The notes under the pieces were generated by a model. The model was not told where the DNA came from. It worked only from the letters and a program-made list of their open reading frames with translations, and made no database searches. Shown here piece by piece: positions 9,656 to 17,009 of a DNA stretch of 64,000 nt; positions within the stretch are counted from its first letter, which is position 1, and every line of letters begins with the position of its first letter. Source of the stretch: Capnocytophaga felis (GTDB taxonomy: Bacteria; Bacteroidota; Bacteroidia; Flavobacteriales; Flavobacteriaceae); the NCBI RefSeq assembly GCF_009684755.1, contig NZ_BLBC01000005.1:186001-250000 (forward strand), given 5' to 3'. Position numbers and translations under genes: made by a program.

Positions 9656-10384
9656 TTATTTCTTATCAAAATGTCCCTCGTACGAGAATTTTTTTCCTTT
9701 TTGGTCAGTGATAGTTACAAAAAAGTGATAATGACCATTGGCAAGCGATGATACATCAATATTTTTATCCAAGTCATAAGAAGTTTGCCCCACTAAATCA
9801 TCATCGGTGTAAGTATGTTCAATATTTTTCACTTTTACGTGAATACTTGCCAATTTGTTAAGTGCAGAAACCTTTGCTTTTACATTCAGCATATTATTTT
9901 CATATGAATTGCTTCTTTGGGTAGCCATCGGTAAGGAAGGGTCGCGTTCAATGGTTAAAGTATCTTCTACAATGGTTTTATTTCCTTTTGCATCGGTTAC
10001 GATGATAAGTACATCATACGTTCCTTCTTTTGCCTTTTTAGGAATGTCATAATGTTGATGCAAATTCGCTTCTTTATTTCCTGCAAATCCTTTTGTATAA
10101 GTAATGTCTACAAACCAAGAGATACCCGATTCTTTCGGAGTGATTTGCACTCGAACACTTTTTATGGTTTCCTCTGCTGTAATATATGCTTCCAGATGTA
10201 AATCACTTTCCGGATGAGCTTTTTTACTGTTTTGGTAACCTATTTCAAGGTCTTCCACTTTTGGTTTTCGTATGATGATTTCTTCTATTTTGTTATCATC
10301 ATCTTTATTACAGCTTGTTACTACTGCCTGCAAAAGCACCACAGCAAGCACAACAAATAGGTGTTTTATTTTATTTATATTCAT
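9656..10384 (-). CDS. DUF4625-type lipoprotein with two Ig-like repeats
   Basis: Predicted surface lipoprotein of 242 residues. Cys25 is followed by NKDDD, a good match to the Capnocytophaga-type export signal (K followed by acidic residues). Residues about 42-146 form a DUF4625 module with DLHLEA (His63) and NLHQHYDIP (His109, His111), then GTYDVLIIVTDAKGNK. Residues about 150-242 look like a second, diverged beta-sandwich ending HYHFFVTITDQKGKKFSYEG. The repeated histidines at equivalent positions in the other DUF4625 module (11399-12625) suggest ligand binding. A degraded copy of both ends of this gene lies at 11176-11405. Confidence 0.85.
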   Translation of the reverse strand: MNINKIKHLFVVLAVVLLQAVVTSCNKDDDNKIEEIIIRKPKVEDLEIGYQNSKKAHPESDLHLEAYITAEETIKSVRVQITPKESGISWFVDITYTKGFAGNKEANLHQHYDIPKKAKEGTYDVLIIVTDAKGNKTIVEDTLTIERDPSLPMATQRSNSYENNMLNVKAKVSALNKLASIHVKVKNIEHTYTDDDLVGQTSYDLDKNIDVSSLANGHYHFFVTITDQKGKKFSYEGHFDKK

Positions 10385-10408
10385 ATTTTCTTTTTGTTTA
10401 ATAAATGA

Positions 10409-11092
10409 TTACTGTTGTTTATATTGTCCAAAATAATAAAGTCCTTGAACTTTGAAAACAGTAAGAGTATCTCCCGCAAGATATCCTATTTCTGAAATTC
10501 CTGTATCTTTAAATCGAAAAGCACAATTGTTAATAAGCTCTATATTCCTATCAGGTGTGATAGCGTTTGCATCTACTCCCGAACCATAATGCGTACCTTT
10601 CTCATCAAATTTGTAATGAAAAACAGGACGGAATGGTTCTCCGAATTTGTATTCTTCACCTTTGAAAACCTTTCCGGCTAATTGATTTTCCTGCGGAACA
10701 GATAGCAAACTCGCCGTAGCAGGATATTCCATTTTCAAAGCTCTATAATAAGCCGAAGTTACTTGTTTCTTATCATTCAAAGCAAATTTCGCAATCCGAT
10801 AGTTAGCTTCATTTTTCACCTCGAAAGTAAGAGTATCTTTCGTCATAGTATAATTACCGATAAATTCCTGTGACGAATTTAAAAATACGGCTTTCCCTTT
10901 CTCCAAGAATTTTATCAAATACACCGATTTATTTTTACTACCGAGCGTACCTGCTATAAAATATTCTGTGATATCAAACTCTTTTGTCAAGTCAGGTTTC
11001 GGAAGTTCTTCTTTTTTTGTTTCTTCTTTTGTACAAGCTGCCATAATGCTTAATACAAGTGTCAGAAATCCTAATCTAAATATATTTTTCAT
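10409..11092 (-). CDS. Surface lipoprotein of unknown function
   Basis: Predicted lipoprotein of 227 residues (lipobox MAAC, Cys20). The next residues, TKEETKKEE, fit the K-(D/E)2 surface export rule. The mature chain has a pattern of short beta strands (VYLIKFLEKGKAVFLNSS, YTMTKDTLTFEV) reminiscent of lipocalin-like small barrels, but I cannot name a family and it has only a single His in the visible mature core. It lies between the DUF4625 lipoprotein (24 bp) and the decayed DUF4625 copy, in the same orientation as the whole cluster. Confidence 0.8.
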   Translation of the reverse strand: MKNIFRLGFLTLVLSIMAACTKEETKKEELPKPDLTKEFDITEYFIAGTLGSKNKSVYLIKFLEKGKAVFLNSSQEFIGNYTMTKDTLTFEVKNEANYRIAKFALNDKKQVTSAYYRALKMEYPATASLLSVPQENQLAGKVFKGEEYKFGEPFRPVFHYKFDEKGTHYGSGVDANAITPDRNIELINNCAFRFKDTGISEIGYLAGDTLTVFKVQGLYYFGQYKQQ

Positions 11093-11175
11093 TGTTTTGT
11101 AAGTTTAAAATTTGAATTTGAATGGTTGGTTCATATTCCTTTGAACACAAACCAACCATTATAATGGATTATGTA

Positions 11176-11405
11176 ATTATCTTCTTTATTGACGTTTCCC
11201 CCGTATAGGAATTTCTCTTCTTTTTAGTCTATTATCATAACTAAAAGAAAGCAATCACCGTTAGCAAGCAATAACACGCCAACATCTTTCTTGAAATCAT
11301 ACGAGGTCTTCAATTCAGATAGCATTTTTTATGCTTCTGAAATCACGATAATTTGAAGTAATTGGTTTGTAACCTAAATATCTTTAATGTCATCGTTATT
11401 ACATA
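11176..11405 (-). pseudogene. Decayed DUF4625 lipoprotein remnant
   Basis: The antisense strand of 11183-11320 translates to TSYDFKKDVGVLLLANGD..., then a stop codon, then KEEKFLYGG; this aligns with the end of the gene at 9656-10384 (TSYDLDKNIDVSSLANGH ... KGKKFSYEG). At 11357-11405 the same strand has CNNDDIKD and a stop followed by VTNQ, resembling that gene's CNKDDDNK ... IGYQNS. The middle is deleted. So this is the relic of a second copy with an in-frame stop. It explains the 306-bp gap inside an otherwise tightly packed operon. Confidence 0.7.
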
Positions 11406-12625
11406 TATACAGGACTTGCTCCCGGTCCGTGCGGATCAACTTCCAAAATAATATCTTCATCAGCCTCGATATCATCTTCTGTAACTCCGAATTCTTTTGC
11501 TGCCTCTCCGATATATCCGTTACTTCCTCGTTCCGTGTAAATATGAACGGGAACCATAACATCTGTCTCTTTTTGTGCAGAAGCAGGCAATTCATTAAAG
11601 GCACGTGTTTTTCCTCCTACTAATTTTGGATTGGCATCGTTGAAATGTACCAAAACAATTCTCAAATTGAAATTAATGTGCGATACTTCCGGTTCAAAAA
11701 CACCTTTAAGTCCCACAGGGTCTTGTACATCACGCAAATTAGGGCTTTTTGGTTTATAATCTTCCGATTCAGGTTGCGTATCACGATATACAAATGACAA
11801 TACCTTATCCGCTTGCGGAAGTTGCTTATCGGCAGGTGCATTTACATTTTTGGTAATTTCCTCAACCAAAAAGAAATGTTGATGATTTCCCGTAGCAAAT
11901 TGCTCGTTTATTCTATTACCTTGAGCATCGTAATATACAATTTTGATTCCGTAAAGTGATGTTCCTACTTGGCTGCCTTTTACACGAGCCTGCCAACGAA
12001 GAGGTTTATTTTCTTCTGAACCAACTATTTTTCCTTCTTTGTTTTCAAAGACAAACTTTTGTACGGGTTTCAAATACTTCACTTCAGGTATTTCGGGGTT
12101 TCCGTGAAAATATCCGCTTGTTGCGGTAACTCTTCCGTGTGAATGTCCTTCTATGAAAGCAATTTCCATTTTATGCCACTTTACGGCGGAAGGTGTTTCT
12201 TTGGCTGCTACAACTGTAAGTGATTCTTTATGTTCTTTCGTTCTGCCTAAATTATCCGTTACTTGGATTGAAACAACATACTTTCCTATTTTGGCTGTTT
12301 GCGGAACATCAAAATGACTATGAATATCTCCTGATGCTTTTCCTACCAAATTCGGGTAATCCTGATTTACTTCAAAAGAAGATGTCCCTTCTTCTGATTT
12401 AATCATTACTTTTACTTCTTTAAAAGCAACTGCTGCCTTTACTTTTGCCTCAATGTGCAAATCTTGTCCGGCAGACACTTCTTTTGAATTCCCCTCTCCT
12501 ATCTCTACCGCTTCAATGCTCGGTTCAGGTAATATCTCTTTTTCGTCCTTATCACAAGCGATAAAAACAGTGGTAAACAATGCTACTAAAAGTGTAGCTT
12601 TTACCATTTTATATAAATTATTCAT
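11399..12625 (-). CDS. Two-domain lipoprotein: DUF4625 plus GHSHG module
   Basis: Predicted surface lipoprotein of 408 residues (lipobox FIAC, Cys24, then DKDEKE, which fits the export signal). Residues about 36-140 are a DUF4625 module with DLHIEA (His57) and DIHSHFDVP (His102, His104). Residues about 150-365 repeat the core of the 7880 and 12659 proteins: EGHSHG at 159-164, FHGNPE at 173-178, NHQHFF at 247-252, VGLKGVF and VPVHIYTE. The acidic tail ends near VDPHGPG. This fusion links the two lipoprotein families of the locus and argues that they act together, probably in binding a metal (inference). Confidence 0.87.
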   Translation of the reverse strand: MNNLYKMVKATLLVALFTTVFIACDKDEKEILPEPSIEAVEIGEGNSKEVSAGQDLHIEAKVKAAVAFKEVKVMIKSEEGTSSFEVNQDYPNLVGKASGDIHSHFDVPQTAKIGKYVVSIQVTDNLGRTKEHKESLTVVAAKETPSAVKWHKMEIAFIEGHSHGRVTATSGYFHGNPEIPEVKYLKPVQKFVFENKEGKIVGSEENKPLRWQARVKGSQVGTSLYGIKIVYYDAQGNRINEQFATGNHQHFFLVEEITKNVNAPADKQLPQADKVLSFVYRDTQPESEDYKPKSPNLRDVQDPVGLKGVFEPEVSHINFNLRIVLVHFNDANPKLVGGKTRAFNELPASAQKETDVMVPVHIYTERGSNGYIGEAAKEFGVTEDDIEADEDIILEVDPHGPGASPVYM

Positions 12626-12658
12626 CTTTTAATCTGTTTTATGTTATTATTTATCTAA

Positions 12659-13363
12659 TTATTGATTTGTTATTTGAACCGGAAGAATCAAGTTAATATC
12701 CGATGCAAAAAAGTTAGTATAAGGAAGCACGTTGTATTTACGCACCTCTCCGTTTTCAAGTTTATTAGCCGACAAGAAATGAGCCAACGTAACGCGAATA
12801 TCATACGCACTTGTCGGAGCATCTTTCGCAACGCTAAAAATACCTTTCAGCCCTACCGGGTCTTCTGCCGTCGGATTTGTTTTATCCCAAGAACGTTGTC
12901 GCAAACGTGCTCCGGCATTCAAGTATCCTGTTTCGGGGTCTGTATCTTGATATTTATAAGTAACGATTTTATCCATCTCTTCCGGTTTTAATCTCTTAAA
13001 TCTTCCGCCATCTTGCTTTCCTAACAAGAAAAAATGCTGATGGATTGGTGCCATTTCCGCAGTAACATATTCATAATTCATACGCTCTCCTTTAACATTA
13101 TAATACACCAATTCTAAAAAATAATTCTTTCCTGCTTGCCACGCAACGGGTTCGTTACTTTGCCGAGTAGGCGTCCCTTCTACACTTACAAAGTCAAGAA
13201 CTTGCTTTTGTTCTGTTTCTAATTCCGTAAAAGTTAATGTAACTCTACTCCACTCTTCGTGACCTTTATCCAACTTCTCGTTAGTAGGAACGGGAGCATC
13301 TTTTGTACAACTAACCAATAAGAATAGTAAAACAAAACTACTTCTAAAAAATAAATTTATCAT
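12659..13363 (-). CDS. Short paralogue of the GHxHG lipoproteins
   Basis: Predicted lipoprotein of 234 residues (lipobox LVSC, Cys19, then TKDAPVP). It shares KGHEEWSRVTLTF, YYNVKGERMNYEY, IHQHFF (HQH at 108-110), DPVGLKGIF and ILPVQI with the proteins at 7880 and 11399. It lacks the GHxHG...FHxNPE segment: the chain goes from VTLTFTELETEQ directly to QVLDFVS. So one of the two proposed binding sites is missing. It is the first lipoprotein gene after the TonB receptor, 575 bp downstream of it, beyond two repeat arrays. Confidence 0.83.
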   Translation of the reverse strand: MINLFFRSSFVLLFLLVSCTKDAPVPTNEKLDKGHEEWSRVTLTFTELETEQKQVLDFVSVEGTPTRQSNEPVAWQAGKNYFLELVYYNVKGERMNYEYVTAEMAPIHQHFFLLGKQDGGRFKRLKPEEMDKIVTYKYQDTDPETGYLNAGARLRQRSWDKTNPTAEDPVGLKGIFSVAKDAPTSAYDIRVTLAHFLSANKLENGEVRKYNVLPYTNFFASDINLILPVQITNQ

Positions 13364-13507
13364 TTAATATTATTTTTCTTTGTTATTAAATCATTTTTAC
13401 TGTTTTTCAGCTTAAAAACACTATTTTACAGACAGAAAAACATCTTATCCATATAAAAACCTCTTTTTTCTATGTGGTAAACAATCAAATCTATCTGTGA
13501 AATTGTT

Positions 13508-13675
13508 CATCCCTAAAGGGAAACTACTCATCCCTGACGGGAAATTGCTCATCCCTAAAGGGAAACTACTCATCCCTAAAGGGAAATCACTCATCCCTAA
13601 TGGAAAATCGTTCATCCCTAAAGGGAAACTACTCATCCCTGATAGAAAATTGTTTATCCCTGATAAAAAAATGTA
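13508..13675. repeat. 21-bp tandem array, eight copies
   Basis: Eight contiguous units start at 13508, 13529, 13550, 13571, 13592, 13613, 13634 and 13655, with consensus CATCCCTAAAGGGAAACTACT. The last two copies are diverged. Each unit has CCC and GGG blocks that could pair. Because 21 is a multiple of three, frames stay open on both strands (heptapeptides such as FPLGMSS), which creates spurious ORFs; I do not call a gene here. Confidence 0.92.
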
Positions 13676-13702
13676 TTTTTTATGTTGAACGGATTTTTGT
13701 TT

Positions 13703-13880
13703 GGGTGAACGCAATTCACCTCTACATTGCACGACGTTTATTCCACATTGAATATTTTGTGATTTGGGCGAATGCAAGTCGCCCCTACATTGCACGACGG
13801 TTATTCCACATTGAATATTATGTGATTTGGGCGAATGCAATTCGCCCCTACATTGTGCGTTTCCATTCCACATTATTTAT
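13703..13880. repeat. 63-bp tandem repeat with a GGGCGAAT...ATTCGCCC hairpin
   Basis: Two full units (13703-13765, 13766-13828) and a partial third (from 13829) each start with GGGYGAAYGCAATTCRCC followed by TCTACATTGC or CCTACATTG. The inverted core GGGCGAATGCAATTCGCCC resembles a REP-like palindrome seen in many genomes. The unit is exactly three times 21 bp. Together with the 21-bp array it fills most of the 575-bp gap between the receptor and the lipoprotein genes; no gene is supported there. Confidence 0.85.
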
Positions 13881-13938
13881 CATTCATTCCACATTGTTCA
13901 TTGATAATTATTCATTGCTCATTAAAAATCCCTTCTTC

Positions 13939-16221
13939 CTAAAAAGAATATACTACTCGCAACTGAATGTTCCTACCTAAATCGTGTGCATAGTAACGAA
14001 AACGATTCGTGTACTCTTTATACAATTTATTAAAAACATTTTCCGCCGAAATATGCACTGCTATCTGCTGCTTCCCGAAAGGTAATTTTCCTCCCAAACT
14101 AACATCAAACAAGTGATAGGCATCAGGCGTATCATTTACCAATTCTTGCTCAGGATTAAAACGAGTTTGCTTTGCCACAAAACGATGTTTCGCCGAGAAA
14201 TAAATACCTCGCCAACTTCCCATTTGAGGCAATTCAAACGAAATTTCATTTGAAATACGCTCCGAAGGAATAAACGGAAAGTATTTTCTCGTTTTCAACT
14301 CGTTAGCATATACTACCGAAGCCTGCAAACCATATCGCCAATTGGGCAAAAAAGCATAACTTAACTGCATATCAGCTCCCCTGAAAAAGGCATCAGCTTG
14401 GGCATACCGAAAAATAGGATACACCCCTGAAAAAAGAGTTTTCGTTTCCCCCGTAGGAGCATCAAAAATGTAATTCTTAATTAGCTGAGCAAAAAAGTCA
14501 GCCATAAAAGACCATTTTTCAGCTTGATACTTTACCGAGTTAATCCACTTAACCCCCGTTTCAGATTGCAGATTCTTATCTCCAATATCATACGTCCCTG
14601 CTCCGTGATGCAACCCGTTACTGTAAAGTTCGCTCACGTGTGGGGAACGCCACGCAACTCCCAAGTTAGATGTAACAGACCATTTCTCACTTATCCGATA
14701 ACTTCCGCCAAGTGAATACGTGAGGTTGTGAAACGTATGATTGCCTCCGTAACGTTGCGAAAAGGAATCGTAACCATCGGCATTGAGAGTTTTATAATCA
14801 TACCGAATCCCGCCTTCTGCCTCCCAATCTCCGCCATCATACTTCTGAATGGCGAAAGCTCCGTAACCGAAAGAAGCAAAATTCGGAATCACCGGAACAA
14901 CTCCCGTACCCGGTGTATTATAATTCACCTGATGTAAAGAACTTGCCCCGAGTTGTGATTTCCATTGCCTGTAATGATTCTCCCAAGAAACATCTAATGA
15001 ATGTGTTGAAAGATTCATATGCAAAGCCGGAATACGAGTTCGGTCTAATCGGCGAACGTTAAATTCTTTACGGATATCGTCCTGATAAGCATACTGAACC
15101 GTTAATTTACCTGCGGAAGGAAATCGGGCAAATCCCTTAACCTTTAACAGATGATGCGTAACCTCTTGCTTAGGTGCCTCAATCTGATAGGAAAAAGGAT
15201 ATATCGTTAGCGGACGTCCGATTTCAAATCGGGCAAGTAAATCGTCCAAGTTCCCGATATGCGAACCGTAAAAAATACCTGTTTCGTTATAATATCTGCT
15301 ATAAAAAGCCTCTACGCCCCATCGTTCTTTTTCCACTCCGGTTGCGACAGAAAAGTTCCGTTCTTGCTGAGCGGTATTATTCAAATGATAATCGGCAGTC
15401 TGTACATCTCCGGAACGTTTCCCACTTGCCTGCACTCGCCACGCCCATTGCGGAAGGTTTGGCACAGCTGTTTCGAGCTTCAAGGAAGTTGTCATCTTTC
15501 GTCCGTTAGATGCAAACGAAGGCGATACTTCTCCGTGTAAAGCATCTCCATACGGAAGTTTCTCCGGAGAAAGTAGCACCACGCCTCCGAGAGCATCGGA
15601 ACCATATCGGACAGCTTCCGCACCTTTCACCACAGCAATGCGATGTGCTACGGAAGGGTCGATTTCAGGTGCGTGGTCTGCTCCCCATTGTTGTCCTTCT
15701 TGCCGAACTTCATTATTAAGTATCAGAATGCGATTGCTATGTAGCCCGTGAATGACCGGTTTTGCGATAGTAGCCCCGGTTTGTATCATCGAAACTCCCC
15801 TAACTGTCGCCAGCAATTGGGCTAATGATTCTCCTGATTTTCGTTGTAAGTCATCTTTATCTACAACTTGCATCACCGTATTCCGATGTGTAGTTTCTTG
15901 TCGGGAAGCTACCACAATTTCCGAGAGTTCATTCACACTTTCGGTCATAGTTATCACATAAGGTAACGCACTTGCGGGAACTTTGATTCGTGATTGAAAA
16001 TCCTGAAATCCCAAATAGCTAACCTTTAACGGATATGTACCGGATTTTAAGTTAGCTATCGCAACATTTCCCTGAACATCCGAAATATAATGCTTACCTA
16101 AGAAATGAATTACGGCACCTGCGAGCGGTTGTTTGCTTTCATCTTCAATTTTCAGCCGAAGTGATTCTTGCCCATAGGAAAGTGCTCCGCAGAAAATCAG
16201 CAGATAGAAAATGTTTTTCAT
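13939..16221 (-). CDS. ZnuD-like TonB-dependent outer-membrane receptor
   Basis: Receptor of 760 residues with a signal peptide (cleavage near SYGQ), a carboxypeptidase-like regulatory domain at about 20-94, a plug at about 105-220 and a barrel ending in VVYSF. The plug has PVIHGLHSNR at 155-164 and GADHAPEID at 180-188; the Asp-His pair at this place resembles the SPDHA region of the zinc receptor ZnuD. Extracellular loops also hold histidines (VTHHLLK, NGLHHGAGTYD, TFHNLTY). Neighbouring His-rich proteins support a metal substrate, zinc being the best guess; cobalamin, copper or haem are not excluded. No SusD partner is present, so it is a classical rather than SusC-type receptor. Confidence 0.9.
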   Translation of the reverse strand: MKNIFYLLIFCGALSYGQESLRLKIEDESKQPLAGAVIHFLGKHYISDVQGNVAIANLKSGTYPLKVSYLGFQDFQSRIKVPASALPYVITMTESVNELSEIVVASRQETTHRNTVMQVVDKDDLQRKSGESLAQLLATVRGVSMIQTGATIAKPVIHGLHSNRILILNNEVRQEGQQWGADHAPEIDPSVAHRIAVVKGAEAVRYGSDALGGVVLLSPEKLPYGDALHGEVSPSFASNGRKMTTSLKLETAVPNLPQWAWRVQASGKRSGDVQTADYHLNNTAQQERNFSVATGVEKERWGVEAFYSRYYNETGIFYGSHIGNLDDLLARFEIGRPLTIYPFSYQIEAPKQEVTHHLLKVKGFARFPSAGKLTVQYAYQDDIRKEFNVRRLDRTRIPALHMNLSTHSLDVSWENHYRQWKSQLGASSLHQVNYNTPGTGVVPVIPNFASFGYGAFAIQKYDGGDWEAEGGIRYDYKTLNADGYDSFSQRYGGNHTFHNLTYSLGGSYRISEKWSVTSNLGVAWRSPHVSELYSNGLHHGAGTYDIGDKNLQSETGVKWINSVKYQAEKWSFMADFFAQLIKNYIFDAPTGETKTLFSGVYPIFRYAQADAFFRGADMQLSYAFLPNWRYGLQASVVYANELKTRKYFPFIPSERISNEISFELPQMGSWRGIYFSAKHRFVAKQTRFNPEQELVNDTPDAYHLFDVSLGGKLPFGKQQIAVHISAENVFNKLYKEYTNRFRYYAHDLGRNIQLRVVYSF

Positions 16222-16286
16222 AGAAAGAAATGAATTGTTTTTAGCAATGAAACGTTTAAAAACAGACGAATTATCCTTTACCCGAA

Positions 16287-16496
16287 CTTAGAAATACTAT
16301 TTCCTACATCCGAAATTAAATTTTTCATTTCAGAAATTGAATTTTTTATCTCCGGCATTCGTTGCCCAAGCTTAGAAATATTATTTTCTATATCGGAAAT
16401 TGAATTTTCTACATAAGGAATCGAATTTCCTATCTCCGGCATTCGTTGCCCGAGCTTCGGAATACAATTTCCTACCTCAGAAATTGAAAAATCCAT
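16287..16496. repeat. 21-bp degenerate array with 84-bp higher order
   Basis: Ten 21-bp units run from 16287. The unit CTCCGGCATTCGTTGCCCRAG occurs at positions 4 and 8, and CTTAGAAATAYTATTTYCTAY-type units at 1 and 5, with a further variant at 9, so the array has a four-unit (84-bp) period. A small frame over it encodes heptapeptides such as ISKLGQR and MPEIGNS, but it has no other gene-like feature and I treat it as non-coding. It fills the 402-bp gap between the receptor and the His-rich protein gene. Confidence 0.88.
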
Positions 16497-16623
16497 CTTG
16501 GACACACCTCTCCCGAGACAGAAATTTTAAAAATCCACCCTAAGCAAAGGTGAAATCATCTTGTTTTTTACGATTTCATTGTGTTTTTAATCATAAAATG
16601 TATTATTAGCTTCATTGGCAAGG

Positions 16624-17004
16624 TTATATTGCCGCAAAGCCTAATGTAGTGAAGTGTTCCGCAGGTGGTGCACGCGAAGGGGTATAAATCTCAACCCGAT
16701 GTACAGGTTGATATACGTTGAAGAATGTTATCTTGGCTTCGCTTCCATAAATTTTATAAGCGAAGTAAGGTTGCGTAAAAAACGAGTGAAGTTGGAAGAA
16801 AATACAATCGTGTGGATGCTCGTGCGTATCTGATAAATGTGCTTTATGCTCACATTGCTTTCCTGTGGCGTGTGTACATTCTTCCTCCGCCGAATGATGA
16901 TAATGATGTTCGTGAAAGAACTCACCAATCGGGAAAGCTACTTTCAGCATACTTACAAGCAGGCAGAAAGCAAAAAAATGTATATGTGCCCTTCGGAATT
17001 TCAA
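16624..17004 (-). CDS. Small histidine-rich protein, probable metal binder
   Basis: A 126-residue protein with an N-terminal hydrophobic segment (HFFAFCLLVSMLKVAF) and a strongly His-rich middle: FHEHHYHHSAEEE at 30-42, CEHKAHL at 51-57 and THEHPHDC at 60-67. I count 16 His and four Cys. The C-terminal SRAPPAE recalls the short tail of small proteins found beside metal receptors. It is likely membrane-anchored or exported, with its His stretch in the periplasm. Its start is 5 bp after the stop of the TPR gene, so both form one transcript, followed by the ZnuD-like receptor gene. Zinc sensing or buffering is an inference. Confidence 0.85.
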   Translation of the reverse strand: MKFRRAHIHFFAFCLLVSMLKVAFPIGEFFHEHHYHHSAEEECTHATGKQCEHKAHLSDTHEHPHDCIFFQLHSFFTQPYFAYKIYGSEAKITFFNVYQPVHRVEIYTPSRAPPAEHFTTLGFAAI

Positions 17005-17009
17005 AAAAT

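Noticed and set aside
13508-13675. CRISPR array
   Set aside because: Units are contiguous 21-mers with no spacers, and no cas genes are in the window.
13445-13873. A 142-residue reverse frame and a 63-residue forward frame with FPLGMSS- or KLLIPKG-like heptapeptides
   Set aside because: They arise from 21-bp and 63-bp DNA repeats, whose length keeps frames open on both strands; there is no signal, domain or upstream promoter.
16278-16505. A 75-residue reverse frame with heptapeptide repeats (ISKLGQR, MPEIGNS)
   Set aside because: It coincides with a 21-bp array and has no other gene-like property, though a repeat protein cannot be fully excluded.
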